From Rhynchospora pubera (lineage: Eukaryota; Streptophyta; Magnoliopsida; Poales; Cyperaceae): a DNA stretch of 64,000 bases. The stretch covers positions 71,029,676 to 71,093,675 of the forward strand of contig CM051460.1 in NCBI GenBank assembly GCA_028095005.1. The letters are read 5' to 3'. The notes below the pieces were generated by a model. The model saw only the letters and a list, made by a program, of their open reading frames with translations, did not search any database and had not been told where the DNA came from. The translations under genes and the position numbers were made by a program. Positions 24,540 to 36,678 of the stretch are shown here, piece by piece (the first letter of the stretch is position 1; each line of letters begins with the position of its first letter).

Positions 24540-27500
24540 TGCCAATGTTATCAGGATACCACAGTCCGGCGCTGAAAACAAAAAGTTCTAAATTCGACTA
24601 TGTTTATCACTTGGTAACAATGAAGCAATGTCCGTCACAACCTGACCTCAGGAATTAAAAAATGCCTATGTTATTAGAATACAACTGTTAATTTGGCCCT
24701 GAAAACAAAAACATTTAAATTCGATTACTTTTGTCATTTAGTGACAATGAAGCAACGTACCAATAATTTTTGATGAAAAAATATTATGCAGAGTGTGCCG
24801 TAAGCAGTACAAAACACAGATAGCCACATCAATCTGATGTGTATGGCAATAAATTAAAAAATATATATATAGAAAAAAATATATATAGATACGTCTAAAT
24901 GGTTCAACTTACTTTTGTTTAGAAACTGATTTCTTATGCAAGTGGTGTATTAGAATTTTACTAGTGGTTAGCACTTTGTGGAACTGAGATTTCAATCATG
25001 AACAACAAATTAGGGCTTTGTTCTAAGCATAGAATTGTTTGTCAGATGAAGAATTTTTAATTGTAAATTATGAAATATATTGTTTTAGTTTGGTATTGCG
25101 GGCATATCTTAACGTATAATTTTTAATAATCAGAAGTACAAATTTAAAATGCAAACAGTATCAACAATTTATGACATCTGTAAAATATGTGACAACTATT
25201 AATGCCATATAGGCATGTTTGAGAAATTAATCTGTAATAATTGACGAGCGAAAATATACCTTCATATCATTACCGTATATATTCTAGTAATTAATAAATG
25301 GAAAAGAATCATGTGTGTCTATATATATATAGTTATTATTGCGGTATTATAACTTTTCGGTTCATCGTTAGAAACAATAAAAATAAAACAATGTAACGTA
25401 TTGCATAGTTCACTGCTAAGAATCATAAACTTTTTTTTCCATGGGCCAATAAAAAGTTAATTTGATGTAGAAAGAAGAATATTCTGGAGGCGCAAGTAGT
25501 GAGAAATCCCAATCCCAAGTGAAGTTGCTTACCCACTGGAACAGAAATCCACTTGTCTAGAATCATAGTTACAACTTTTATGAGGACGCTTTATATGATT
25601 TGATAATAAAATGTAAGTAACTTTTTAAGAAAATAATACTTTGAGTGAATATAACTTGTTTGTAATAAGAAAGCAAAATAATCAGTCATGCATGTGACAG
25701 GGCGAAAGTAAAATATTGAAATCAAAACGAAAAATATATATGGTGGATATGTAGTGATAATAACGTCTTTTAAAATTAATAAGTTATACACTGTGCACAT
25801 AGATTCCATTATTCCAATACTGTTTTCATATCTTCTTTAAATTGAATAAAAATGCACTTTTGATTTTTTATGTTACACAACTCGATAAAATTATGTTATT
25901 AAAAGTATAATTGACTAATTGATGGCCGCATATGTAGCTTCATGACCAACAAAAGCTATATAGACTAATGATCAATTGTGATTATAATCTCAAATTATTA
26001 TAATTAGAAATCGGACAAATATGCAAGTTCATTTTCTAGATTATCTTAACAAGTTGAACAGTCAAGCAGCATTTTAGAGATTACTATATATACTTGATAC
26101 TTTACTAATATTCTAGAAAAACCACAATCTTTGGCCTAAGATAGGGGACAATTACAGTGATTTTTTGCCCGACATGAATGGCAAAAGAATAATGAGATTT
26201 GGAGTATGAATTTTGAATTCCATCTTAGAGAATTTTCTTGCTGTAAGAAAATTAAAAAGAGGGAAATTAAATAAGAACCAAACAACGCCATTTGGGCGCC
26301 CCTAGTATTGTCAGAAGAATCAGAAAAGATATTATCTTAGGCCCACGGTTTTGATTGGTAACTTACATGAAAGAATATTGACACGTAATTAATTAATCTT
26401 GGTTCGAGGATAAGCTTTTGATTTTCCTTATTTTATCATATTTTATAGATCAATTTGACCTTATCAATTATTAAAGGTGATCTCCTGCGACATCTTTTAT
26501 TAATGGGGTGTGTAGATTTGTAGTCTGGAGCCAACAAAAAGTTGCTTATCTTTTGTCATGTTGAACAAAAAAAAAAAAAGAGTTGGTATATCTCTACTAT
26601 CTCTACTACTTATAATCGCACGAACCATAGAGATATTACACGCTAGGTCTAGCATGTAAATAGGTGTTTTTGTCGTTCGATCGATTTGATATATGGTCAG
26701 ATATTAATCGTCATACGAAATAACAATATATTTTGATTTTTCATCTAATAAAAAAACAAATTAAATAACATATCTATTAATTTGTATCGATGCTAGATTA
26801 AACAACACAAGATGCCCTTATATGTGGGCAAATAAAGAAACAAAATAATGTTAGACAATAAAAATATATTTCTTAATTTACCAGCGATACAAGTAGATGT
26901 TTATTCAATTTATTTCTATATTAGATGGAAAACCAAGCAATAGTGTTGCTTCAGCTGGCAATTGATATCCAACCGCAGATCAAACCAATCGAACGGCAGA
27001 AACATCTGTTTACAATCTAGATCTAGCGTGTTACCCTCTTGGTATGCGTACTTTAATATGTAGTATAGAAGTATAGATAATATATTTTTATTATCTAATA
27101 TTATTTTATTTGTTTATTTGCTCACACATGAGAGCACCTTAAGCTATAATAAACAAAAACAAATAAATTGGTGCTAATTTGGCACCGAATAGCATGACAA
27201 CACAGTTGATTTCACTGTATGTGCCGTAAGAAATCCGATGGACCTCACAACGTCTGCCATGAATCATCCTGGAATGGAGGGTCGCTATTTGTCCCTTAAT
27301 TGGTGTACCGGACCTGTTTTCCTTTATTTTTCATTTCTTACTTTCCTTGAAGGAGGCGTTCATTTATAAAGTAGAGTAAAAGAATGAAATTGGTGATTGA
27401 AAAAAAAATTATGATTTGTCTAGGAAAAAAAAAACATGTTAGCTGTATATAATTAAGGATTTTAGTTTTACTAGTGCTTGTATTTTAGCAAGCTATATAC

Positions 27501-27650
27501 ATGAAACTGATGAGTTCACATTTTTAACAGCATCGAATGTGTTTCAGATCTCGTCTCGTCATTGGAATTTTAGATATATTTCTTTGAATAAAGAGGAAGG
27601 TCAGTGTCATCCATTATATATATATATAGAGAGAGAGTGTGTGTGTTTTT
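24540..27650. other. Gene-free AT-rich region
   Basis: No gene, RNA gene or clear element. The longest open frames are 60-75 codons of AT-rich sequence without family features. Small TA repeats occur near 24865-24890 and 25320. Confidence 0.55.
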
Positions 27651-28014
27651 CTATGGTGAGTCGCGACTCACATAGTTCCGTGAGTCGTGCTCAAACCTCC
27701 TAGATCTGATTCAAAATGATAGATCCAAACCGTCTAATACGGTCTCTCTATTGAAATCTCCATGCAGATCAAATTTTATATTTTTTTTCGAAATTTTATA
27801 AGTACTTTTTTGAAATTTTAGAAAATCATTAATCTAATTAGTTCTGAACCGTTAAAAAAAAACAGTTTTTAAAAATCTGAAAAAAATACATAAAAATTTC
27901 TAAAAAATATAAAATTTGGTCTGCATGGATATTTCAATAGGAAGATCGTATTGGACGGTTTGGATCGGTCATTTTTAACTAAATCTAGGAGTTTTCAAGT
28001 GCGACTCACCATAG
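27651..28014. mobile_element. Palindromic MITE
   Basis: This 364-bp element has inverted ends CTATGGTGAGTCGCGACTCA on the left and GCGACTCACCATAG on the right. The inner arms also pair, for example TTTCAATAG/CTATTGAAA and AAATTTGGTCTGCATG with its reverse complement. The target duplication is not clear. The core around CTAATTAGTTCTGAACCGTTA matches the core of the other two palindromic MITEs. Confidence 0.75.
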
Positions 28015-28049
28015 CGTGTAATATTATAAAAAGAGCACGACTTACGGAC

Positions 28050-28940
28050 CCTTTCACACTATCCAATCGGTCTCATCATTCAGCGCGTGTCTCCCCTTCC
28101 TTCCATAGCGCGCACCTCCCCTCTCTTCCTCCTACCTCACTTCACTTGTGCTTCTCTTCCTTTTCCTTTTCTCCCTCTCTCCTTTCTTTTGCCACATCTT
28201 CTCTTATCCCTCCTTCAATGCGCCTATCACCTCCTTCCCAATTTCTCTCTTCACTTTCTCATACTTCTCCATATTTCCACATCTTTCTCCTTTATTATTT
28301 TTGTTCTTCCTTCTCTCTAAGGAAATTATTTAATATGCATGAATGTTCAATTTGTTATAACAAAGGAGTATCTAATGTTTATTTAGTTAGTTGTACTAAG
28401 AGAATATCTAATATGTGTAATTGTTCATTTAGTTATAACAAGAGTGTATCTAATAAAAGGGATTGTTCATTTAGTTATAACAAGAAAGTATCTATTATTT
28501 AATAAGTCAGTAATACTAAAGAAGTTTCCAATATGTGTATCTGTTTGCTTTGTTTATTGTATATATTAACTAGGCTGTTATATGTGTTCAGTTTGTATGT
28601 TGAATATGATCATTTATTTTTTACTTAACAAATTTGTATATATGTTCAGTTTTTTGTTGTAAATATTCACTTTGTTTGTTGGATTTGTTCGTTTTATTTT
28701 TTTATTTAACCAATATTTATGTTTCTTTATTTTGTTGTTGTAAATGTTCATTTTAAAAAAGAGAGGCATATGGAAAGAAAATTAGAAAAGATGAGAGGCA
28801 CATGAGAAGAGAAAAAAAATGCAGAGAGGAGAAAAGATGGCACACTAGGGGAATGGAAGGAAAGGGGAGCGGAGATTGAGAGAAGAGGAGAAGGAAACGA
28901 GAGGAGATGGGAGCGAAGATTAAGATAGAAAGTTATTTCC
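28050..28940. repeat. Polypyrimidine and polypurine arms around tandem repeats
   Basis: Positions 28085-28320 are almost entirely C and T on the plus strand, and 28750-28935 almost entirely A and G. The two tracts could pair loosely as a very long stem. Between them, a unit like TGTTCATTTAGTTATAACAAG is repeated imperfectly three times between about 28340 and 28490. The 183-codon open frame that crosses this region is a by-product of the pyrimidine tract and has no protein family signature. This may be an old foldback element. Confidence 0.45.
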
Positions 28941-31900
28941 ATATTTAGTTTATTTTTTTTTGAACAGACTAGATAGAGGCTATCTAGTTTAAAAGTAAAA
29001 GAAAATTTCCATATTTAGTTAACTAGATGGATTGGATATAAAATTATTGGATGATGTATATCACACTTGGTAATAAATTCGTAAAATAAATTATCTTGGA
29101 TGTATCCATGAATGGTACAAAAACTGCATATGGTCAAAACAAATGATATGATGGACACTGCGAATGTAATTCATGAATATCAAAGATTTGGAGCAAATAC
29201 TCATTTTATCGATGATTTTTAGATGAATTATTGAGTTCAAATTTTTATTAGTATGCTTGAATAGGTCCGCGAGTTTCTATTAATCCTCTACAAACAAGAA
29301 AATTAATACTGATCCAGCAAATGACAGGGAATATATCCACATAATTATATAGTATGGAATTTTGAAATAATACAATGAGAAACTGAGATATTTCTTGGTG
29401 ATCGAACCCGTTAGCTTTTGGGCCTCCAATAAACATGTTTTTTGAAACAATATAATGTGAACTTCATTTTTTTTTGTCTCGTAACAAAATTGTATGCATG
29501 ACGTGGTCATGCAATTGTAGCGTTTCGGCGCGAACTCGCAAACTTCACTAGGAAACAAGTTCATGATTTTTCTTGTGTGTAAGAAATTGACTAGCTCATG
29601 TTGTTATATAATTCACGGTCGAATACAACTAAAGGTAATCATTTTAAGTATATCATAATGTTTAAATAAAAGATGATTGAAAATAACGTATGATGTTCCT
29701 AGTATTCAATTGATTAAAAGATATTGATGTACTTAAAAGTGTCTACAAAATTATAAATTTATTTTTTTTGAAATATTATTCAAATCATATATCAATAATA
29801 AAATTAATAAAGCTTTAGTTGAGATTTTTTCAGTATAACTTAAAAATGATTCACATGACCATTATGTTATTATGCAATAGTTAGCATGATACGGTAGACA
29901 CAACAACGAATGTCCCTAGTGCATCTTGAATAGAGGTCTTCCAACCTATTTTACTTCTCATCCAATAATGGCAAACATGTGTAAGTTTTTGCAAGTTTTT
30001 TCTAAAAAAAAAAATATTAACAGATTCACTTATTTACAATGAGCAAAACCTTTACCATACTAAAAGCATGTGTAGGATAATAATTGTGTTCTATTTAAAG
30101 TATTTCCTAAGTGTTTTTTTATTTAGTGCATCTTATTTTGAAAAAAATATAAAACAAATAGATATTACAATGAATTAACATTAAAATTTGTTTCTCAATT
30201 TTTTTGTTTATTTTTTCATTAAGAAAATTATATTTTAATGAGATATTCTTAGAAAAATCCAATATTAATATGTGTAAAAATTTATATTTAGTTGTCTTGT
30301 TGTTTGTGAAAATTGTTGCAATTGAATGTATTTTAGTTTAGACTCTACTTTAAATTTCTTGAATTCATTGAAATGTTTAATATTATCTTATTGAATTATG
30401 TAAAAAATGTTTATATTTTATTAATTGCTCGCCCTGTTGAAAATTCTTGTAAATAGAAATTATATAAAAGTTTATATGGTGACATATGATTAATTTTACA
30501 TGAATTTAGAAGTTTATTTTCCAGTATATGAACAAAGTAAGAAATCTCCACAATAGTATAGGACTAGTAAGCTCAGATTGAAGCGATATTTTTTCCCTAT
30601 ACTTATATTTTATTTTTGAATTAATTTACTCCAGGTTTGACAATTATAAAAGTTCAACAGTTGATAACAGCCGTAAGAAATAAAAATAATAAAATTTTCC
30701 GAGAATAAATTAATATCCAACTAGAGAGGATCACCCCCCCTTTTTTTTTCTTGTTCTTCTTTGGACTGAATTCGGATAAATGAAAGGACAAAAGATTTTA
30801 TTTTATTTTTTAAAAAGAAACTCTAAGGTAAATACTACCCAATACTTGTAAACTCCGACTATTAAATTTAAATTCGGATGACTTAACATTGATTTTCGTT
30901 GCTTTATCTATTAGCACGTCTCATCTCGTCTTCTTAAACGTCGGTTTCGTTGAATAAGATAGGACTAATATCTGAAAACACCATCCCGTCGTTTGCTGTT
31001 TATCACTTAATTGAACTACTTGTTTTTTTTTTCCATAATTTATGATTTGTTAAATTCTTTTAGGATGACACCTATTTAAAAGAAAGAATAATACGGCGGT
31101 CAGAGAAGAATGAAAGAAAAAGGTAATTATTAATATTTGCCATTGATTTTTATTCGCCGCAAAATAAATAAATTTTTGTTTCAATAATTAGATATTTATC
31201 AGAATAATACTTGTATTTTAGCGATAAAAAGTATGATGAGTCCCCTTCCTCGGCAAGTTGACAGAGAGCAGCAAGCATGGATCATGTTTATCCAAGTCGT
31301 TTTCTTATACTTCTGTATGTCTTGTCGTAGAAAAAGTAGTTCGGATAAGTAGATAAAAGCTTTTTTTAAAATATATATATAAAATGAGCTAAGATCGGCA
31401 AAATCACGACTCACGAGTATCACCATTAACAACTGCAGATAGCCACAAAATATTGGGATCATAGAGGATAATTTGAATATGATTAAGAAACATTAATAAG
31501 TTGGTTCAAATATACTTATTTTATCGATGATTTCAGACGAGTTGAGTTCGAATTTTGGATTTTAGAAAATCTGATTTAGTCTCTAAATTTTTGTATTTAG
31601 TTCAATTGAGCACAGTTTAAGTTTTGTTTTTGTTAAATCGAACCCACAAATCATTTCTAGTTGATTCAATCTAGTCCTTCTGCTACCATAAATTTTATTT
31701 TGTTTACTCAAACTGCTAATATCGGTTTAATGAAACCCATTTTATGTTTTAAACCCTCTTTGTTTTTCCGAATATTTTTGTTTCCCTTAGAAATAGAAAA
31801 ATGCTTATCCAGGACAATTTAAAGGGGTCAAAGGTAATAAATTTAGACAAAAAATAGACGTATATTTATCGGAAATCAGGTCAAACAAAAAATTTTAGAA

Positions 31901-33230
31901 TTTCTGGCCTTTGACATACCAAATTGTAAAACCACGAAAAAGGGCAAAATCACCAAAACTATTTTTGCCCCTGTTTAACAGTGGATGTGATATACACCAT
32001 CCGTAAAAAAAAAAACCATTAAAAAAATTGAACTTATATGAAAACGCATCGTCCGTAAAAATTGAACAAGATCAACGGTTTGGATTCAACATTGAATTTT
32101 AAAATGTTGAAATATTAAAAAAAAAGAATTTGGTTGTTTGAAACAGCCGCTAAGGATATGGATTCGGAGGGAGGGAAAGTGGATTTGGAGCAAATCGATC
32201 GTTGAGGAGAAAGGGGAGGAACTGAAGTTACTCACTCAACTGAGGGGAGAAGAGAGACTAGGTTTAGTCGGGACTCAACTAATTTTTTTTATTGATGGGA
32301 AGGATAATTTAGACCTTTCGAAAAAAGAAATATTGCTCTAGGTAAAAATCTTGTTGCCCAAAATACCTCCCTTGTTTTGCAACTGAGATTGAGAAATATG
32401 AAATCATAAGCAATTTTAAAACATACCGATACCAATTACCAAAATATAATATCCACCAAAAAAGAAGAAAATTATCGGAAAGTTTCCATTGCCCAGGTTG
32501 TACTGGGCCTCTTTTGGATTCTAATAGCTTTGCAAGCCCAAAATCCTTTATTTATAATTGCTTGAATTTACATCTTGGTGCTACGGTGCGCTGTGATGGC
32601 GCGCTAACAAGGCCTACTTCTCTGTGAAGCCACTGACCCACTATTCCAGTAATCCAGTTACCATTATTTCGTACTATCATCCTGTCATCAAAATATTTGC
32701 ATGCATTTCATTGTAAACATTTTTCGTCAATTGCAGTTTTAGAAAGGAAAATGAAAAGAAAAATCATGCTCTCACCTTTTTCGTTTTTGTAACTTTTTGA
32801 CCCGCACTCGCTATCTACACAGAAGAGCAGTAAGGTGACATTTATCATCCAAAAAGAGCTATCTAATGATATATAATAACTTTTAGAGTAAATTTTTTTA
32901 GAGCTTATTGAAGTTTATATGTTGTTCATATATGATCACTAAACTTTAATTTGTCCTCCGACAACCCTCCAACTTTAATTTCGTCCAATTTTGATCCTTC
33001 TAATACAATCCCTTTGAGTTCCGTTAATTTGAAGATGTTGGTGTGCAAATTTGGGGACCAAAATCAATTTTCCCTCTTTTATCTCTTACATGATATCTTG
33101 TCAAATAACTGAAAATCTAAAACGCAAGCATGGTTGGATTAATTACCTAATTATTTCATTTTCCTTTGCATTTAAGCATTATACGACCACCATTTTGTTA
33201 TAGGACACCACCATCTACAGGGTATACACC
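28941..33230. other. Gene-free AT-rich region
   Basis: No gene that I can support. Near 29390-29430 the minus strand contains GGGTTCGATCACC, which resembles a tRNA B box, but no tRNA fold is apparent around it. Long homopolymers occur at 30733-30750. A short open frame at 32138-32341 has no recognised features. Confidence 0.5.
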
Positions 33231-33540
33231 CAGGGCTGTCAAACGTGCAGAACGTACACGGAAGTAATAACTTCCGTGTACGTTCCGTTGTAATGAACGT
33301 AACTGTCTCCTCTTCCGCTTATGTTACGTTAATAGAACATAACTAAATTTTTTTACGTTTAACGTTCCATAAAATTAAACGGAATAAACGTTAAAAACGT
33401 TAAATATATAATCTTTGCAAACTGGTACCAAATTGTGTTCCGTCAGACTAAAATTGTGTTCCAAATGTACCAAAATTGAAAGAATAACACAAAAAAGAAT
33501 AACACTAAAATTGAGGGCCTAACGAAGTATACTCGACTGA
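33231..33540. mobile_element. hAT-like MITE, right end missing
   Basis: The left edge reads CAGGGCTGTCAAACGTGC, resembling hAT non-autonomous ends such as TAGGCCTGTCAAAACGG at 44619. A 32-bp near-palindrome (ACACGGAAGT...ACTTCCGTGT) follows, then repeated AACGTT and CGGAA blocks typical of this MITE type. No matching right terminus or 8-bp duplication was found. The Mutator-type arm at 33543 begins where the right end would be expected. Confidence 0.45.
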
Positions 33541-33542
33541 AG

Positions 33543-33725
33543 CCGAAAAATTTAAAAATAGTATTAAATTAATATAATATATTAAAAATAATATCAAAAT
33601 AATAAGATTTTTTTAAATAGTATCGCGAGATCGGAATCCCAGATTCCGAACGCAAAATCGGATTCCTGGATTCCGATCTTAGCTAAGATCGGAATCCGAG
33701 ATTCCGATCTTAGCTTTTTAATTTT
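33543..33725 (+). mobile_element. Solo terminal arm of a Mutator-like element
   Basis: From CCGAAAAATTTAAAAATAG onwards this matches the left arm of the complete element at 60755 (same order: TATTAAATTAATAT, AAATAGTATC, GCGAGATCGGAATC, GATCTTAGCTAAGATCGG). It covers about 180 bp. The inward palindromes of AGATCGGAATC are kept. No inverse arm was found downstream in this window. The broken mTERF gene starts about 160 bp further on. Confidence 0.75.
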
Positions 33726-33879
33726 TTTATATATTATTTATTTATTTAATTTATTAATTAGTTAAATAATTAGAAAAATAGATAATATATTGTAAAAATA
33801 TTGAAAAAATATGGAAAAAATCAGGAATAATTAAATTAAATTTTATATATAATTTAGTATTTTTTTGGGAAAGACATTC

Positions 33880-34637
33880 TTTATACGATCCGGTACAACC
33901 CCCAAACTCTTTATACGAAAGACATTCTCTCACGCCTCCTGTTTTGGAAAGATTTCGTTGGAAACAGCAATGAGGCATGGTTAAAGATGATTCCGAGGAA
34001 CCCCTTGCTATTCATGTTTGACATAGATAAGCATATTGTTCCAGTTATAAATTTATTGAAAGAATTTGAATTATCCAATCGAGATATTCTGTCATTGCTT
34101 GGGGCCGGAACCAGATGTATGACACAAAGCCCGGATTCTTTGAGGCAGAAACTTGAGCTAATTGAGGAGCTTGGGATTCTGAGGGGATCCGGAATGTTTA
34201 TCTGTGCAATAAAAGCAGTCGGTAGTATCAGCCATGATACCCTTATAAGGAAGCTGGAGTTCTTCAAGAGAACGTATGGCTGGTCCCAGGAAGAGGCATA
34301 TGCAGCCTTCAGGAAGTTCCCTAGTGTACTCACTTTCTCTGAGAATAAAGTGAAGTCAAACATGGACTTTCTTATCACAAAAGCTGGATTTGAGTCAAGG
34401 TGCATATCGTTGCAACCAGTGCTGCTTGGTTATAGTCTAGAAAGAGTATTGGTTCCAAGGTATACTGTATTGAGTGCATTGGAAGCCAAGGGATTGAAAA
34501 TGAAGTGCAGCCTATTAACTGCTTGTAATATGTCTAAAACCACCTTCCTTGAGAGGTATATAGTGCCATATGAGAAGGATGATCCTGAGCTTGGTGAAGC
34601 TTATGCTGCTGCTTGTGGTGTAAAGGTAACAGTTTGA
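33880..34637 (+). pseudogene. mTERF-family protein, 5'-truncated
   Basis: A 216-codon frame starts at ATG 33987 and ends at TGA 34635-34637. The same frame is open upstream to about 33880 (FWKDFVGNSNEAWLK precedes the Met). The protein is the C-terminal half of a plant mitochondrial transcription termination factor-like protein. Helical mTERF repeats are visible: FFKRTYGWSQEEAYAAFRKF, then PSVLTFSENKVKSNMDFL, then PVLLGYSLERVLVPRY. These proteins bind organellar nucleic acid and act in mitochondria or chloroplasts. Family members are usually 380-400 residues and intronless, and start with a transit peptide. Here about 150 N-terminal residues are missing, and a transposon arm lies just upstream. 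The remaining frame has no stop, so a shortened product without a targeting signal is possible, but I consider it a pseudogene. Confidence 0.85.
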
Positions 34638-36678
34638 ATTTACCTGTCTCGGAAAGAATATTGTGATCAGTTTGCATTTGAAAATTGGACCAGGACTAAC
34701 ACTGCATATGAAGGCAATCTGTATATGTTATTGATGTTTCTTATATTAATACAGTGCAGCTGATGCTAAGCTTCAGTTATTTGTAATTTTTGTTGTTGTC
34801 GAATTACTTGTCACTGTAAGTTTGTAATTATCAACTGCTGCATCTTCAGTTCCATTCCCTTTTGGATTTGATATTGTTATCCCCAGTTCCTCTCCCATTT
34901 TGGTTTTTATACTGCTTTTGTCATTTATTGCTTAATTGGCCTTGGTTTTGACTGTTAGAAAGCTTGGCATTCTTCGATGAGGATTATTGCTAAATGAATC
35001 TAGAATCAGTATTACTTTGTTGAAGTACTTGTACCTCCACATATAATTGAATGTTATAATTTTGTAATTCCTAGCAATAGCATACTTTACTTTTTTAACC
35101 AGTTTATAGAAAAATTCACATTACCCTGCCCTCTGTTGTTATTGCAATGGTAGTATACTCGTATCTTGTAGCATGCTAGTTGCGCTTGCCGACAATAATC
35201 ATGTTCACTAAACTGTACTAACCAACTCACACCTACTTGTATTATGCATTAAGGATAAATTGACCTTCCGGGTTTATTTTAAAGCTACAATTTTTTTTCT
35301 TAAGTTTACTCTGCTTCATCCAGGGCTAGGTATCTGTATGTTAGAAAGCTAGGCATGCTTCAATGTCTTCATATAAATTATGGCTAATGACTAAAGAAAC
35401 CAATGCTGTTCTGTTGATGCTTATTACTTGTATTGTATTGTGTCTTGGGTTTATGGCAATTGAGCATTTTTGGACTCTGGCATTATCAATCAGACAATTT
35501 TGGGTTTTGTTTCTTCTGGAATCAGGTATTTCAGTCTAGTTTTGGCTACTGCTCAGTTTGGTTCAGGATATTCAGCTAATTATGCAGACATTCAGAATCA
35601 GCTTCTACTTAATTTCACCAAAGCTGTATCTGTATAGAGTACAACGTTATATCAATATCTTTTGTCGGTCAATACATCCCTGTTTAATCTGAGAAATACT
35701 GTATTCTAGAGTTTCATGCGTTAAATATACCCCGTTCTGAGCTGTTTTATACCAGGGTATATCAATGGATGCATTTTTAGATAAGATGCAATCTTGATCC
35801 AAATCCATAATGATTTCATCAAAAAAAGAAAAAAAAAGAGAAAAGGGAGAACAGAATGGAGTCTCAGTTCCAATCAAATCTGGTTTGAATGAGCTATAAA
35901 ATAAATAATAAATAAAATAAAAATATCAATATAAGTGTAAAAAGTTTTTTACTGCACTTTACTGCGCTGAAGCATTTATGAAAACTTTTTGTGCATGAAA
36001 AATTTAATATCAAACTGAGTTGGCAACTTAGCCGTCTAATAAAGACATCAATAGCAATAGATTAATTGTATGGATGACACAAAATATAACGTGACATGCT
36101 TAAAAAAATAGAAAATTAATTAACATTTTTCATATAATATGAATTAATTTCAAAATTCCTATAATTAAAGCTCTAATTGTGGATTAGTGGAAATGTAAAG
36201 AAGAAGGATTACTTCAACATTAATAAAATACGCCTTTTTATTAGCTTTCGTAACGTAAAATGTCAAAGATTCTGTACTTAATTCGGAGGGCACCGTGGGC
36301 GGTAATGAGAAATTCTAAAAGTAAAAAGTGTAGGTTCGCGTCCTAACCAAGATTTCGGGTTTCCTAATACGCACATGCGTACCAACACACAATGTGTCAC
36401 TGACACACTGTCAATCCTCCACGGGACTACATTGGAATTTGATTAACTCGCTACATATTTCGAAAGCTTGTTTGCGCATGTATGTACTAGGAAGCCAAGT
36501 TCACCCACCGGCCACCTCTATTTGTTGGGCCATTTACACATTACACGACCAATTCGTTGACTCCCAGTCAACCCCCTACGCTGTGTAATTACTAAATTGT
36601 AATATATTCGTAATGGATATCTATATCATCTCTTTGTTCCTCTTACCTGTTTGGTACCGACAACTTGGGCTCTTTGAA
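34638..36678. other. Intergenic region downstream of the mTERF fragment
   Basis: Positions 34640-34870 are probably the old 3' untranslated region. GTTAGAAAGC-T-GGCAT-CTTC recurs at about 34957 and 35340, suggesting a duplicated downstream segment. No other gene. A GGTTCGCGTCC motif at about 36333 resembles a tRNA B box but I could not build a tRNA around it. Confidence 0.5.

Noticed and set aside
27951..28502. A 183-codon open frame with Ser/Pro/Leu-rich protein
   Set aside because: It is the translation of a pyrimidine tract running out of a MITE end; other frames of the tract are open as well, and no family is recognised.
29390..29430. Minus-strand GGGTTCGATCACC, possible tRNA or SINE
   Set aside because: Only the B-box-like piece is present, without A box, tail or duplicated flanks.
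36270..36360. tRNA-like B box GGTTCGCGTCC near 36333
   Set aside because: No A box, acceptor stem or anticodon arm could be built around it.
33543..36678. Complete Pack-MULE carrying the mTERF fragment
   Set aside because: I found only the left-type arm; no inverse arm or second 9-bp duplication occurs downstream in this window.
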